Below are positions 36,598 through 44,986 of a DNA stretch of 64,000 bases, piece after piece; the first letter of the stretch is position 1, and every line of letters starts with the position of its first letter. Under the pieces are notes generated by a model. It ran no database searches. It was not told the DNA's origin and worked only from the letters and a program-made list of their open reading frames with translations. This stretch comes from CBDBBY01 sp965203215 (GTDB lineage Bacteria > Pseudomonadota > Alphaproteobacteria > Rhodobacterales > Rhodobacteraceae), in the NCBI GenBank assembly GCA_965203215.1, contig CBDBBY010000001.1:806001-870000 (forward strand), in the 5' to 3' direction. A program made the translations under genes and the position numbers.

Positions 36598-36629
36598 TTT
36601 TTTTGGTCAGGCGGCTGCGCCGCGACAAG
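36585..36629 (-). mobile_element. ISKra4-type right-end remnant
   Basis: On the minus strand CTTGTCGCGGCGCAGCCGCC, then TGACCAAAAAAATGTGACTC, closely follows the last 43 bp of the intact ISKra4 copy (GCCGCAGCCGCATAACCAAA ... GGGATGCACCC). It abuts the dehydrogenase relic exactly where that homology stops. The rest of the element (36630-36820) is not recognisable. Confidence 0.65.
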
Positions 36630-36820
36630 TTCTTCTATCGATGAAGTTGAGCCCGGGATTGCTTTCGATGCAGCAATTGATAGTGCGCAGTGCGCTGGTT
36701 CCTTTTGATTAGGGAACGAGGCCCGGCGCCCGGAGGCTATGAGCAAACTCAAGCTTGCTGCGGCAGATATCTGAATGGAGCAGATTGGTCGAACAGTGGG
36801 GTAGAATCAGGTGCCCCGGC

Positions 36821-38020
36821 TTAGCGGCGTTGGCGCGCCAACTCAGCGACATAGTCCATAAGGCCGGGCAACCCGGGTTCGCAAAAGCGCTCTTCGCCGA
36901 CCTGACCCCAAATGAAACCCAAGTTTCGCAGTTCGTCTTCGGCCCACAACGCCGCATCCTGCGCCCCCGACGCTTTAGCCCTTTCATCCAGTTTCGAGTC
37001 AACGGACCCCGAAACGGCATCTTCAAATGCGGCGGCTGTGATCGCCTTTGCATTGTTGGATCTGAAAATTTCCGCAACTGATTCTGCCGCTGGCAAAAGA
37101 CTGCGTGCACGGAGTTCGCGATACCGGTCCGCGTAGTAGGTATCCCGCGCAATTCGACTGTTTCGCAGCGCCACTTCCAGTATGCCGCCTCCGATCACGC
37201 CGCCCGGTTTCAGCCTGCTCGGTTCCGCAATCGCAGCCCTATGCAGCTCCTGACCGACCAGCTGAAGAAAATATGGATAGCACTGTGCTGCTTCGACGGC
37301 ACGGTCCAACGCATTCTCTTCAATGCGGTAATCCAATTTCTTCAATGGCTCCTGCAGAGCAAGCCTTGAAGCCTCAAAATCAAGCAGGCCGATGCCGACT
37401 TTTTCCAGTCGGTTCCAAAAGGTTGCTTCAATCATGTTCAGCCGCGGCGACATGTCCGGCGTGCCGGCGAGGATCACCAGCAGCGGTAGGCCGTCGCTTG
37501 CAACGGATTGGACATCATTGAAAAATGTACGCGAGACGTCCGGCTTGCGATCCAGCATATGGGCTTCGTCGATCAGGATCACAAATCCGCATTCGGCGCA
37601 TCGCTTGCGCAAAACTGGTTCAAGCAACTTTCGTGTTGATTGCTTTCGACCAACCCCAATTCCAGCGCCAAGCGCACTTATGTTGACCGAGAAACCGTCG
37701 CCAGCGAGATTCTTAAAGATGCTTGAACTCGCCAGCGCTTCGACAAGCTGAGGCAGAGTTTCAAATTGATGCGGTTTCAAATTAACGCAATTTAGTTTGC
37801 CGCCTCGGGAATTTCCCTCGGATTGCGCCCAACGGAGCAGAACCGTCTTGCCATTGCCACGAGGGCCGATCAGCGCAAGATTGGCCGCCGGGTTGACGCC
37901 TTTTTCCAAGCGTTCAAACGCTCCGGCGACCAGCGCCTTCTCCCTCTCGCGCCCGGCCATGACCGGCGGCGGCATGCCGGCTCCGGGAGCGAACGAAGAG
38001 CGGTGATCAATATTCGTCAT
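36821..38020 (-). CDS. AAA ATPase (paralogue of the 0-kb ATPase)
   Basis: A 399-residue single-ATPase protein: P-loop LIGPRGNGKTVLLRWAQ (residues 52-59), Walker B FVILIDEAHMLD, then LLVILAGTPDMSPRLN and an all-helical C-terminal half with a YPYFLQLVGQELHRAA segment. The order fits AAA_16/ORC-like ATP-binding proteins. The N-terminal half is strongly similar to the gene at 1-692. Upstream (38021-38634) no partner gene is intact. Function unknown; location in a defence-rich stretch is suggestive only. Confidence 0.85.
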   Translation of the reverse strand: MTNIDHRSSFAPGAGMPPPVMAGREREKALVAGAFERLEKGVNPAANLALIGPRGNGKTVLLRWAQSEGNSRGGKLNCVNLKPHQFETLPQLVEALASSSIFKNLAGDGFSVNISALGAGIGVGRKQSTRKLLEPVLRKRCAECGFVILIDEAHMLDRKPDVSRTFFNDVQSVASDGLPLLVILAGTPDMSPRLNMIEATFWNRLEKVGIGLLDFEASRLALQEPLKKLDYRIEENALDRAVEAAQCYPYFLQLVGQELHRAAIAEPSRLKPGGVIGGGILEVALRNSRIARDTYYADRYRELRARSLLPAAESVAEIFRSNNAKAITAAAFEDAVSGSVDSKLDERAKASGAQDAALWAEDELRNLGFIWGQVGEERFCEPGLPGLMDYVAELARQRR

Positions 38021-38634
38021 TGGTTGCCCTGTCGCTGACGTCGGAGGGAAAACTCTTTATGTCTCGCAAACATGGGCTATCAAGCGAACAGAAAATTTTC
38101 AATTTCAAACCGGTCTCTGCCATCCGCTCGCGGTTCAATGCCTCGCGGCTCAAGCCGACAGCAAAGTTGGCAATCCCTCACTCATTCGCGGAGCACAAAT
38201 TACTTTCCGAACGCGCGTCGTCGCCTACGACGGCTCGCCGGACGCCTGCATTTCCAGCTGCTGTGTCGACCCTGTTCACTGCGGCGGGATGGATATCGAA
38301 TCGTCCTTCTTTTTCTGTCCCGAGGACGCGATCAATGGAATGCGGCCATTTAGAACCGAAGATTATTGCCTGCCCGGAGAACTGCGCGGGTGGAATGCGC
38401 ATGCTGGGCGGCTTCAAACCGGAACATCCGACCATGATCACGGACCGTGCCCGGAGACGGTGAGCGAACTTCCATTTGATGCGGCAAAATTCCGAATGGC
38501 GGTTGGTTTTCCGTTGATCCGAAATGCATGCCTGCCTGGTTGAAGCGGGTCGGCGTCAAGTCATCCTTAGGATATCTTTCATATGAAGCAAGGGCTGCGC
38601 ACCGGCAAGCCGCGCGAACGAAGTCGACTGTGTT
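38021..38634. other. No gene recognised between two ATPase genes
   Basis: About 610 bp. One + frame (38289-38543: FFFCPEDAINGMRPF, HAGRLQTGTSDHDHGPCPE) looks somewhat coding but belongs to no family I know and is open only in part. Probably decayed accessory DNA. Confidence 0.35.
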
Positions 38635-39807
38635 TCAGGAGAGGTCGTGCAGATCCGCGGCCATTTCTCGGACGCCGATTCCTTCCGCGCTTTCCGAGAC
38701 CGGGTAACGGTCGTCGCCCGCATGCACGATGATGGCGCGTGCCGGCTTCACGTCCGCGCAGGCAAGGCGGAACCCCCGCTCGATCTTGGCGGACAACGAA
38801 CGCTTGATCTTGATCGCCCAGCGCGCATCGTCGTTGTGTTCGATCACGAGGTCGATCTCGGCGCCGACGCTCGTGCGGTAGAAGTACGGTCTCGCCAGCG
38901 GCGGCAACGCCGAAAGAAGTGTCTCCATGACGAAGCCTTCCCAGCTCGCGCCGACCACCGGATGCCCCGCAAGCTGCTCCAGCGACGCGATGCCCAGAAG
39001 AGCATGCACCAGACCGCTGTCCCGCACATAGACCTTCGGCACCTTCACGAGACGCTTGCCGACGTTGGTTTGGAAAGGCGGCAATCGGCGCGCCAGTAAC
39101 AGATCCGACAGGAGGTCGACGTAGCGGGTCACCGATTGCGCGCTCACGTCTAGTGCCCTCGCAAGAACAGAAGCATTCAGCATTGTTCCTTGGCGGTGTG
39201 CGAGCATTGTCCACAGCCGCTCCAAGGTCGCGGCCGGGACGCGCGGGCCGAAGGTTGCGACGTCGCGTTCCAGATATGTGCGGATGAAATCCCTGCGCAG
39301 CGCAAGGCTGTCCCGGTCGCTCTGCGCGAGGTAGCTGTCCGGAAAGCCGCCGCGCAGCCACAGGCGCTCGCGCGGCGCGCGGGCATTTTCCACTTCAAGC
39401 GCGGAAAAGGGCACCAAGTCGATGTACGCGATGCGCCCTGCCAGCGTCTCGCCCGATTGGCGCAGCATGTCGATCGACGCCGATCCCAGTATGAGGAAGC
39501 GGCCTTTGCCCTTACCTTTGCGTCGGCCTCTGTCGATGATGCCGCGCAATGCTTGGAACAGCTCCGGCATCCGGTGGATTTCGTCGAGGATAACGAGCCG
39601 ATCCTCTGCATTGTCCAGAAAAAGTGCAGGCTCAGCGAGCCGATTGCGATCATCGCGGTCTTCAAGATCGAGATAGAGGGCGTTACGCGACCGGCCGATC
39701 TCCAGCGCCAGCGTTGTCTTGCCGACCTGCCGCGGCCCGATCAAGGCAACCGCGGCCTGACGGTTCAAGGCACTTTCGACGTCACGAGTAATAAGTCGCG
39801 GAATCAT
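38635..39807 (-). CDS. ATP-binding protein with DUF4143 domain
   Basis: A 390-residue protein: N-terminal AAA_14 ATPase with IGPRQVGKTTLALEI (P-loop, residues 24-31) and LVILDEIHRMPELF (Walker B), sensor-like FLILGSASIDML, then the DUF4143 half (LWLRGGFPDSYLA, winged-helix region, VVGASWEGFVMETLL and a nuclease-like EIDLVIE). The last motif resembles a PD-(D/E)XK core, common in DUF4143. These proteins are frequent in genomes with many mobile elements; their role is unclear. Confidence 0.9.
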   Translation of the reverse strand: MIPRLITRDVESALNRQAAVALIGPRQVGKTTLALEIGRSRNALYLDLEDRDDRNRLAEPALFLDNAEDRLVILDEIHRMPELFQALRGIIDRGRRKGKGKGRFLILGSASIDMLRQSGETLAGRIAYIDLVPFSALEVENARAPRERLWLRGGFPDSYLAQSDRDSLALRRDFIRTYLERDVATFGPRVPAATLERLWTMLAHRQGTMLNASVLARALDVSAQSVTRYVDLLSDLLLARRLPPFQTNVGKRLVKVPKVYVRDSGLVHALLGIASLEQLAGHPVVGASWEGFVMETLLSALPPLARPYFYRTSVGAEIDLVIEHNDDARWAIKIKRSLSAKIERGFRLACADVKPARAIIVHAGDDRYPVSESAEGIGVREMAADLHDLS

Positions 39808-39999
39808 CCTTGCAATTTATCCATGCCATGGAGAATTTACAAGGAAAATGAAAGTAAATCGTCGCTGCCGGATACAAGTCGCAGTGCAGTCGCGCTTCCA
39901 GTACTCGAGTGCGGCAGCGATGGCTCAGACCGTCGTGCCGTTTGATTTGCTATCACACAGGTCTCGGTTCCAGAAGACATACCGCTTCAAGCAAAGTCG

Positions 40000-40305
40000 A
40001 CCAATATCAAGCTCAGCAAAACCCTCCAGCGAGAGGAATCGGTGAATGTCGTACAGAACCCAGGCTGCGTTCAGGCCGACCTATGCAACGACCTTTCCGG
40101 CGATCATTTTGTGAATGTCGAGGACACGGACGCCATTTGCCCAAAGTTGTCCAAATCGGCGAGACCGCGCATGCCATCAAATTTAGCCAATTGCACATAT
40201 TGCCCCTCGAAGCGCGGTTCGACCACGTCCAAAGGAAGAATCACATTCCAGCCCTTCGCTATTTTTCCATTGCCGGGTTTAGTGCCCAGTGCATAACGCG
40301 CTGAA
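40000..40305 (-). pseudogene. Degraded AbiE locus (AbiEii middle fused to AbiEi end)
   Basis: On the minus strand 40150-40020 reads ANGVRVLDIHKMIAGKVVA, an in-frame TAG, then LYDIHRFLSLEG, matching ANGVHVIDIHEVIAGKFVAL ... LYDVHRLLSLEG of the intact AbiEii at 42168. Directly beside it, 40195-40305 matches the last 35 codons of AbiEi (43140). The DNA between these two regions is deleted. The copy is diverged, so it is an older relative and not a recent duplicate. 39808-39999 shows only weak continuation. Confidence 0.75.
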
Positions 40306-40670
40306 CTGCACCGGGTTTTCCGGAGAGCAATCGGCTAAACAAATGAGCCGGGAACTCAAAGGAGGGAATCCATGCCGGAGAGGCACGGAGGGCAGTGCAT
40401 ATCCGCGTATGCGGATCCGCACAATCTTGCAGACGAAGCCGAAAGATGGGGAATGCCGGCCAGCCGCCCGCCTTTGCGTTGACCAGTGGACGCACGCAAG
40501 CGTCCCGAAAGGCTTAGTGATCGTGACCGTCAGGCGGAGACTACAGGCTCTGTCGCGCAGCGGTAGAGCACAACCCGGCGGGGCAAACCCCCAGTACGAA
40601 TCGATTTGAATTGAAAAATGCGCAACATTGTTATACTTTATGCAACTGGAACCGAAAACTCGAGAAGACT
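40306..40670. other. Upstream region of the toxin-antitoxin pair; tRNA-like scrap
   Basis: No gene. Near 40553-40575 the string GCGCAGCGGTAGAGCAC resembles a tRNA D-arm, but no acceptor stem, anticodon arm or T-arm follows, so it is at most a fragment or chance. Confidence 0.3.
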
Positions 40671-40937
40671 ATGGCTAATTCAACGATGGGCGTTCGCCTG
40701 AATGAAGAGACCCGGCACCGTCTGGAAGCCTTGGGAAAAGCACGAGATCGTACGCCGCACTATCTGATTAAAGCCGCTGTTGAGCGTTTTCTTGATGTCG
40801 AGGATGCTCTGGAGGCTGAACGCCAGCTGGTGAAATCCCGATGGGAAAAATACGAGCTAACCGGCGAAACTGTCGATCATGCCGACGTAAAAGCTTGGGC
40901 GGCCAGTCTTGGTGATTCGAAGGCAGATGCTAGTTGA
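40671..40937 (+). CDS. Ribbon-helix-helix antitoxin (ParD/RelB-like)
   Basis: An 88-residue protein beginning MANSTMGVRLNEETRHRLEA, a typical MetJ/Arc/CopG ribbon-helix-helix N-terminus, then ALGKARDRTPHYLIKAAVERFL. The C-terminal half is the expected toxin-binding part. It overlaps the toxin gene as TGATG, so the pair is translationally coupled. It probably represses its own promoter. Confidence 0.85.
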   Translation: MANSTMGVRLNEETRHRLEALGKARDRTPHYLIKAAVERFLDVEDALEAERQLVKSRWEKYELTGETVDHADVKAWAASLGDSKADAS

Positions 40938-41221
40938 TGGCGACGGTCAGATGGCTGCTAGAGGCGCTGGATGACCTCAAACGGCTCCATGCGTTCATAG
41001 AACCGCACAGCCCGGACGCTGCCGGGCGTGCCGTCAATACCTTGATAGACGCGGCCGAGACACTAGCTGAGTTCCCCGAAAAAGGTCGTCCTTGGGATTT
41101 GGAAATGGATTTCCGTGAGCTGTCGGTTCGGTTCGGCGCTCGCGGCTATGTCATTCGGTATCGCTTCGTTGATGACGAAGCCATTATCGTTCGTGTGTGG
41201 CACGCCTTGGAGAATCGCTAA
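40937..41221 (+). CDS. RelE/ParE family toxin
   Basis: A 94-residue protein of the RelE/ParE superfamily: TVRWLLEALDDLKRLHAFI at the N-terminus, AAETLAEFPEKGRPW in the middle and YVIRYRFVDDEAIIVRVWHALE at the C-terminus. Members either cleave mRNA on the ribosome (RelE) or inhibit gyrase (ParE); the sequence does not decide which. Start ATG at 40937 overlaps the antitoxin stop. Confidence 0.85.
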   Translation: MATVRWLLEALDDLKRLHAFIEPHSPDAAGRAVNTLIDAAETLAEFPEKGRPWDLEMDFRELSVRFGARGYVIRYRFVDDEAIIVRVWHALENR

Positions 41222-41586
41222 ACAAGAGGAACAGAAATGTGGGCCAACGATCACAAGGTGAGCTTTGTACTGAGCGGCAAAGTAACGGTCGACTCACGTA
41301 TAACAGCGCCCCGCAAGTAAGGCCGGATCGTTTCGCCGACCCACTTCTCCATCAGCATGGCACGCATCAGGCGTCCGCAGCAAGTTACGCCGGCAGTCTG
41401 GGCTATGCTGAATTGCTGGCCATTCGAAATTCAGGGCAAGCCCATGCCGGCAATTTCTTCGTAGCGCTCCTTAAACTGGCGGCGTTGGCCCTAGCGATCC
41501 CCGCAGTACTCTTGGCGGGCTTCATGAGTGGCGCAGGCCTCCATTGTGAACCTGGGGGAAATCCCTGGGCGTAAATCGCGGCAGGC
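41222..41586. other. No gene recognised
   Basis: About 365 bp after the toxin gene. A + frame ending at 41574 has a hydrophobic stretch (ALLKLAALALAIPAVLLAG) but the rest is not convincing and there is no clear start. Confidence 0.35.
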
Positions 41587-41706
41587 CTAGTGGCTTGTTC
41601 GAGTTATTTGAAATCCTCTTTGACGGGCGGCGGCGAGCCGATCCGAGCTGGCCGCCCATTTGAACGGCTTCGCCTCTTTCTCGTTGTAAAGTTCAATGAA
41701 TTGCAA
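41587..41706 (-). mobile_element. IS630 transposase C-terminal fragment
   Basis: Reads LQFIELYNEKEAKPFKWAAS, SDRLAAARQRGFQ, closely matching DFIALHNEKEAKPFKWTASP of the IS630 copy at 58254-58460. Only the last 40 codons remain, joined to an IS1634 fragment on the other strand. Confidence 0.75.
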
Positions 41707-41735
41707 ACGCGGCTTATCAATCCGACGGCCGCCAC

Positions 41736-42140
41736 GGGCGGACCCAAGTTCTGCTGGCGCTGATGGCGGCGTCCGACGGGCTGTCGATCGGCTGCGAGGT
41801 GTTCCCAGGATCGGTGCATGAGGGCAAGAGCCTGATTCCGGCGCTGGAGACAATGCGGGAACGCGAAAGGATCGAGAGGGCGATCCGCGTCGCCGACCGG
41901 GGCATGTTCGGCGAGGCGAATCTCAAGACCATGGAAGAGCGGGATCTCCAGTACATCGTCGGCGCCCGGCTGAAATCATTGCCGAAAGACTCGAAGGAGA
42001 GGATCCTCGACCTCGACGCCTACAGCCCGACCGGTAGCTCCGAGGATTCGCGTTCGGCGAGTTCGAGCACAAGGGCCGCCGCATCGTCGTCGGCTGGAGC
42101 CGGAAGCGGGCCAAAAAGAATGCCGCAAAGCGGGAAATTT
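41736..42140 (+). mobile_element. IS1634-type transposase fragment
   Basis: Reads DGRHGRTQVLLALMAASDGL, then GCEVFPGSVHEGKSLIPALE, IRVADRGMFGEANL and YIVGARLKSLPK, the central catalytic region of IS1634 (DDE) transposases. Near 42050 the frame shifts and continues as FGEFEHKGRRIVVGWSRKRAK. Both ends are missing, so it is inactive. It runs up to the end of the AbiEii gene. Confidence 0.72.
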
Positions 42141-42167
42141 ATTCACAGATTGTCGTGCACTTGTCGC

Positions 42168-43139
42168 TTACCCAATCTCCCGATACCTGCGGACATTGCG
42201 AGATTTCCATGCCAGCATCGGCATCGTTGCAATCCGCTCTTGTATGTCGGGGGCAACATCAAGCAGTTCAGCGTCAACGTCGCCGCTATCGAGGAGACAG
42301 TCAAGGAACTCCTCTTCATTCCGTGAGAATTTGAACAAGAACCCGTACTTCTCGCGGCAGAGCGTAATGGTTTCGTCAATCCATTTTTCAGCACTGCGCA
42401 CGGCGTAGTGGTTATTTGGAAGGCAGATTGCAAGCTTACGTTGAATTTCGCGTGGATCGATCTTGACGGACTCCAAGGACGCAGTTCGCCAGTCGCGACG
42501 GCTGCAAGCGCCAATTGCCAAAGTCGCAGCCTTTATCCAGCCCCATTCAAGCCCCTCCAGCGAGAGGAGTCTGTGAACGTCGTACAGATCTCGGGCGGCG
42601 CTGCGACCGATCAACGCAACGAACTTTCCGGCGATTACTTCGTGAATATCGATGACATGGACGCCATTTGCCTGAAAATCCCCAATTGGGCGAGACGATA
42701 TGCGCGCAGTTCCAAACAACGGTTCACGCGCCATGTAATTGAGATCCATTTCAAGGTTGCCGCGGCCACCGAGGACAGAATTGTAGTGCAACAACCATTT
42801 GCCGCCAGCATGGCCACTGGCTTTGCGGCGGACAACGTAGCCTTGGGACAAAAGAAGGCCCTGAAGCGCAGCTTCAACGACGGGGCGTTCAGCTTTCATA
42901 GAAGTCTGGCTGAGCACGCCGACGAAATTGAAGTCGATATCGACGGAGAGCCGTTCAGGATCAAAGAAAAAATGGTTGAGTGCCGTGCCGCCTTTGAGGG
43001 CCAACCGTTCCGATAGAGCTGGATTCCGACCGATTTCCTGCAGCAAATCAAAATGCCTGAGCGTTTTTTCAAGCACGCTTGGCTGAAATCCGGTCTCAAC
43101 GGCGAGATGGTGCACGCTCTCTAAAGTGGGCAGCGGCAT
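42168..43139 (-). CDS. AbiEii-type nucleotidyltransferase toxin
   Basis: A 323-residue protein of the AbiEii/AbiGii family (type IV toxin-antitoxin, abortive infection). It has the nucleotidyltransferase motifs LALKGGTALNHFFF and ERLSVDIDFNFVG, followed by IAGKFVALIGRSAARDLYDV typical of the family. AbiEii is thought to transfer nucleotides (GTP-specific in studied cases) and so halt growth during phage infection. Its ATG follows the antitoxin stop directly (TAAATG). Confidence 0.88.
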   Translation of the reverse strand: MPLPTLESVHHLAVETGFQPSVLEKTLRHFDLLQEIGRNPALSERLALKGGTALNHFFFDPERLSVDIDFNFVGVLSQTSMKAERPVVEAALQGLLLSQGYVVRRKASGHAGGKWLLHYNSVLGGRGNLEMDLNYMAREPLFGTARISSRPIGDFQANGVHVIDIHEVIAGKFVALIGRSAARDLYDVHRLLSLEGLEWGWIKAATLAIGACSRRDWRTASLESVKIDPREIQRKLAICLPNNHYAVRSAEKWIDETITLCREKYGFLFKFSRNEEEFLDCLLDSGDVDAELLDVAPDIQERIATMPMLAWKSRNVRRYREIG

Positions 43140-43979
43140 TTATAGCCCTTCAAAGCTCGGTTCGACCACGTCAATGGGCAGAATTACGTTCCAGCCCTTT
43201 GCTATTTTACCAATGCCGGGTTTGGCCCCGATTGCGTAACGCGCTTGGGACGGGGCCAATCTTCTCAAATGCTCAATTGCGCTGTCCGGCGCGTTCAAAA
43301 AATCTCGTTCACGCTCCAACCAGAAACCAAGCGCGCCAATCGACGCAGAATTGACGCAGGAGCATGCATGCATGACAAGCGAGGAAACATCGACCCTGTC
43401 GACAAAATCCAGTGAATTGAAAAGTTCTTCCGCTCCGCCTACCAGATCATAGCGGTCGAATGAATGGACAATCGTTTGCTCAATGGTCGTAACCGCGACG
43501 TCCTGTCCCAATCGGCTGACGGTTGTGACGCCGCTGCTCCAAGGGCCAGGATTTCGGGCAAATCCTTTGGGAGGGCGGAAAAACCGACAGGCAACGCTCG
43601 CGGCTTCGACCAATCCGGGCTCCCGCTCTGAAATAACCTGAACCACATGCCCTTCCGAATAGGCATAGCCGTGCAGTTCAAGTGCCGAGTGATAGGCGAT
43701 CACGCCGTTCTGCCGTAGACGCGACGCCGCCAAGAAACGGTCCACGACCCACTTCTGCGCATCGACATGCTTGGGCACCGATGCGAAGACACCCCGCCCG
43801 ACGCGCTTGACATTGCCCGCGCTGAGGTGACGGGAAAGCATCCCCGTTACAGTCTTGTCCCTCGGGTGACGACCGACTGCGGCTGCGTACTCTTCGCGTC
43901 GAAAGACCGGATGCTCGTTGAAAAATGGTTCGGAAATTTGCCGGGTCATGGAGGTATCGAGAGTTTTCGCAGTCTCCAA
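43140..43979 (-). CDS. AbiEi-type antitoxin
   Basis: A 279-residue protein with an N-terminal winged helix (PVFRREEYAAAVG ... MLSRHLSAGNVKRVGRGVFA) and the AbiEi C-terminal domain (IAYHSALELHGYA, VSRLGQDVAVTTIEQTIVHS, ERDFLN). AbiEi represses the operon and neutralises AbiEii. It is the first gene of the pair and is complete. Confidence 0.85.
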   Translation of the reverse strand: METAKTLDTSMTRQISEPFFNEHPVFRREEYAAAVGRHPRDKTVTGMLSRHLSAGNVKRVGRGVFASVPKHVDAQKWVVDRFLAASRLRQNGVIAYHSALELHGYAYSEGHVVQVISEREPGLVEAASVACRFFRPPKGFARNPGPWSSGVTTVSRLGQDVAVTTIEQTIVHSFDRYDLVGGAEELFNSLDFVDRVDVSSLVMHACSCVNSASIGALGFWLERERDFLNAPDSAIEHLRRLAPSQARYAIGAKPGIGKIAKGWNVILPIDVVEPSFEGL

Positions 43980-44407
43980 AAATATAGATTAATTTCGGTT
44001 TTACGCAATAAATTCGTAGCATATGAAGCCGATTGCATCCAAGCAACTGCACCTTGCGGTCGGCGATGCCCGAGTCGATGACACGTCTCTGGTCAATTGG
44101 ATTCGCAGCGAAAGCGGGTGGTCGAGAACCACGCTTGCCGCGCGGCCAACTTGTTGGCCGCCCGCCGCACCGAAGAAGAGGGGACGTCGGAAATCGAGCG
44201 CAAGACCCTTGAGCATGCCTCTTTCTGTTGCTCGAATTGCGGACTCTTCGATGTTGCATAGTCCTACGGGCCACATCGCCAACGTAAGGGGGCATCGCGT
44301 AGAATGGCGGCGAAGACGTCACGCCAAATCTTATCCATGCCCACGCTATCGCCCTGTTTCACCACTCGGTGGCAAGCGTTTCTTGGTTCCTGTGGGTCAG
44401 GGTGCGC
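43980..44407. other. No gene recognised
   Basis: About 430 bp between the AbiE operon and the ATPase/DUF4276 operon. Overlapping frames on the minus strand have poor composition. AT-rich for the first 50 bp, where the AbiE promoter should lie. Confidence 0.35.
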
Positions 44408-44986
44408 TCACCTGCCGCTCACGATGGCTTCAAGGCGTTGCGCAAGTGCGTCGAAATCCTCGGGGCACTTCTGCCGGATCGTCCGAATTCGCCGGGCAGC
44501 CTCTTCGCCCAGTGCCTTGCGGCCACGACCGGGGCCATCGGCAACACTGCGGTCTTTGGCAAGTTCGTCGAAGTATGTCTCCTTGACATGCACCTCCGCA
44601 CGGATATCCGGCCAACAAGGCCAAGCGCGAGGCCGCCTCAAGCCCGCGAGAACCCAAGTCTCAAGCTCCTCCCAAGCGTTTTCCGCAAGGAAACGCCGTC
44701 CGTCTTCACTGAACTCATTTTCAATTTGGTTGAGCCTCCGACGGCGTTCTGGAACGCCGTCTCGGTCGACGCAGAGGACAAAAATGTCAATCATCCCGTC
44801 ATAGTCGTCAACAATCTCTTGAATGCGTTTAGATTTCATCGCTTCTCCGATACCGCCAAGCAACGGATCGCTGCATATTTCGACGCGAGCATTTTGCTTA
44901 CCCATTGATCGCATCAACTTTTTGAACAGCGGTTTCAGAATGTACTGATCATTGCGAAAATCTTCGGGGATGACGAGGACTTTCAT
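44408..44986 (-). CDS. DUF4276-type, TOPRIM-like protein
   Basis: A 192-residue protein. MKVLVIPEDFRND near the N-terminus and DIFVLCVDRDG in the middle give an E ... DxD spacing like a TOPRIM nuclease core; ENAWEELETWVLAGL follows, as in DUF4276 proteins. It overlaps the upstream ABC-type ATPase gene by four bases (ATGA). Two-gene ATPase plus TOPRIM modules act in phage defence (PARIS, AbiL and OLD-like systems are precedents), so this is likely the effector of such a pair; that is inference. Confidence 0.7.
   Translation of the reverse strand: MKVLVIPEDFRNDQYILKPLFKKLMRSMGKQNARVEICSDPLLGGIGEAMKSKRIQEIVDDYDGMIDIFVLCVDRDGVPERRRRLNQIENEFSEDGRRFLAENAWEELETWVLAGLRRPRAWPCWPDIRAEVHVKETYFDELAKDRSVADGPGRGRKALGEEAARRIRTIRQKCPEDFDALAQRLEAIVSGR

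Noticed and set aside
38020..38543. Overlapping plus-strand ORFs between two ATPase genes
   Set aside because: No start/ribosome-site pair, frames shift, and no recognisable family; recorded only as gene-free DNA.
40553..40595. tRNA gene
   Set aside because: Only a D-arm-like string; no acceptor stem, anticodon arm or T-loop could be paired.
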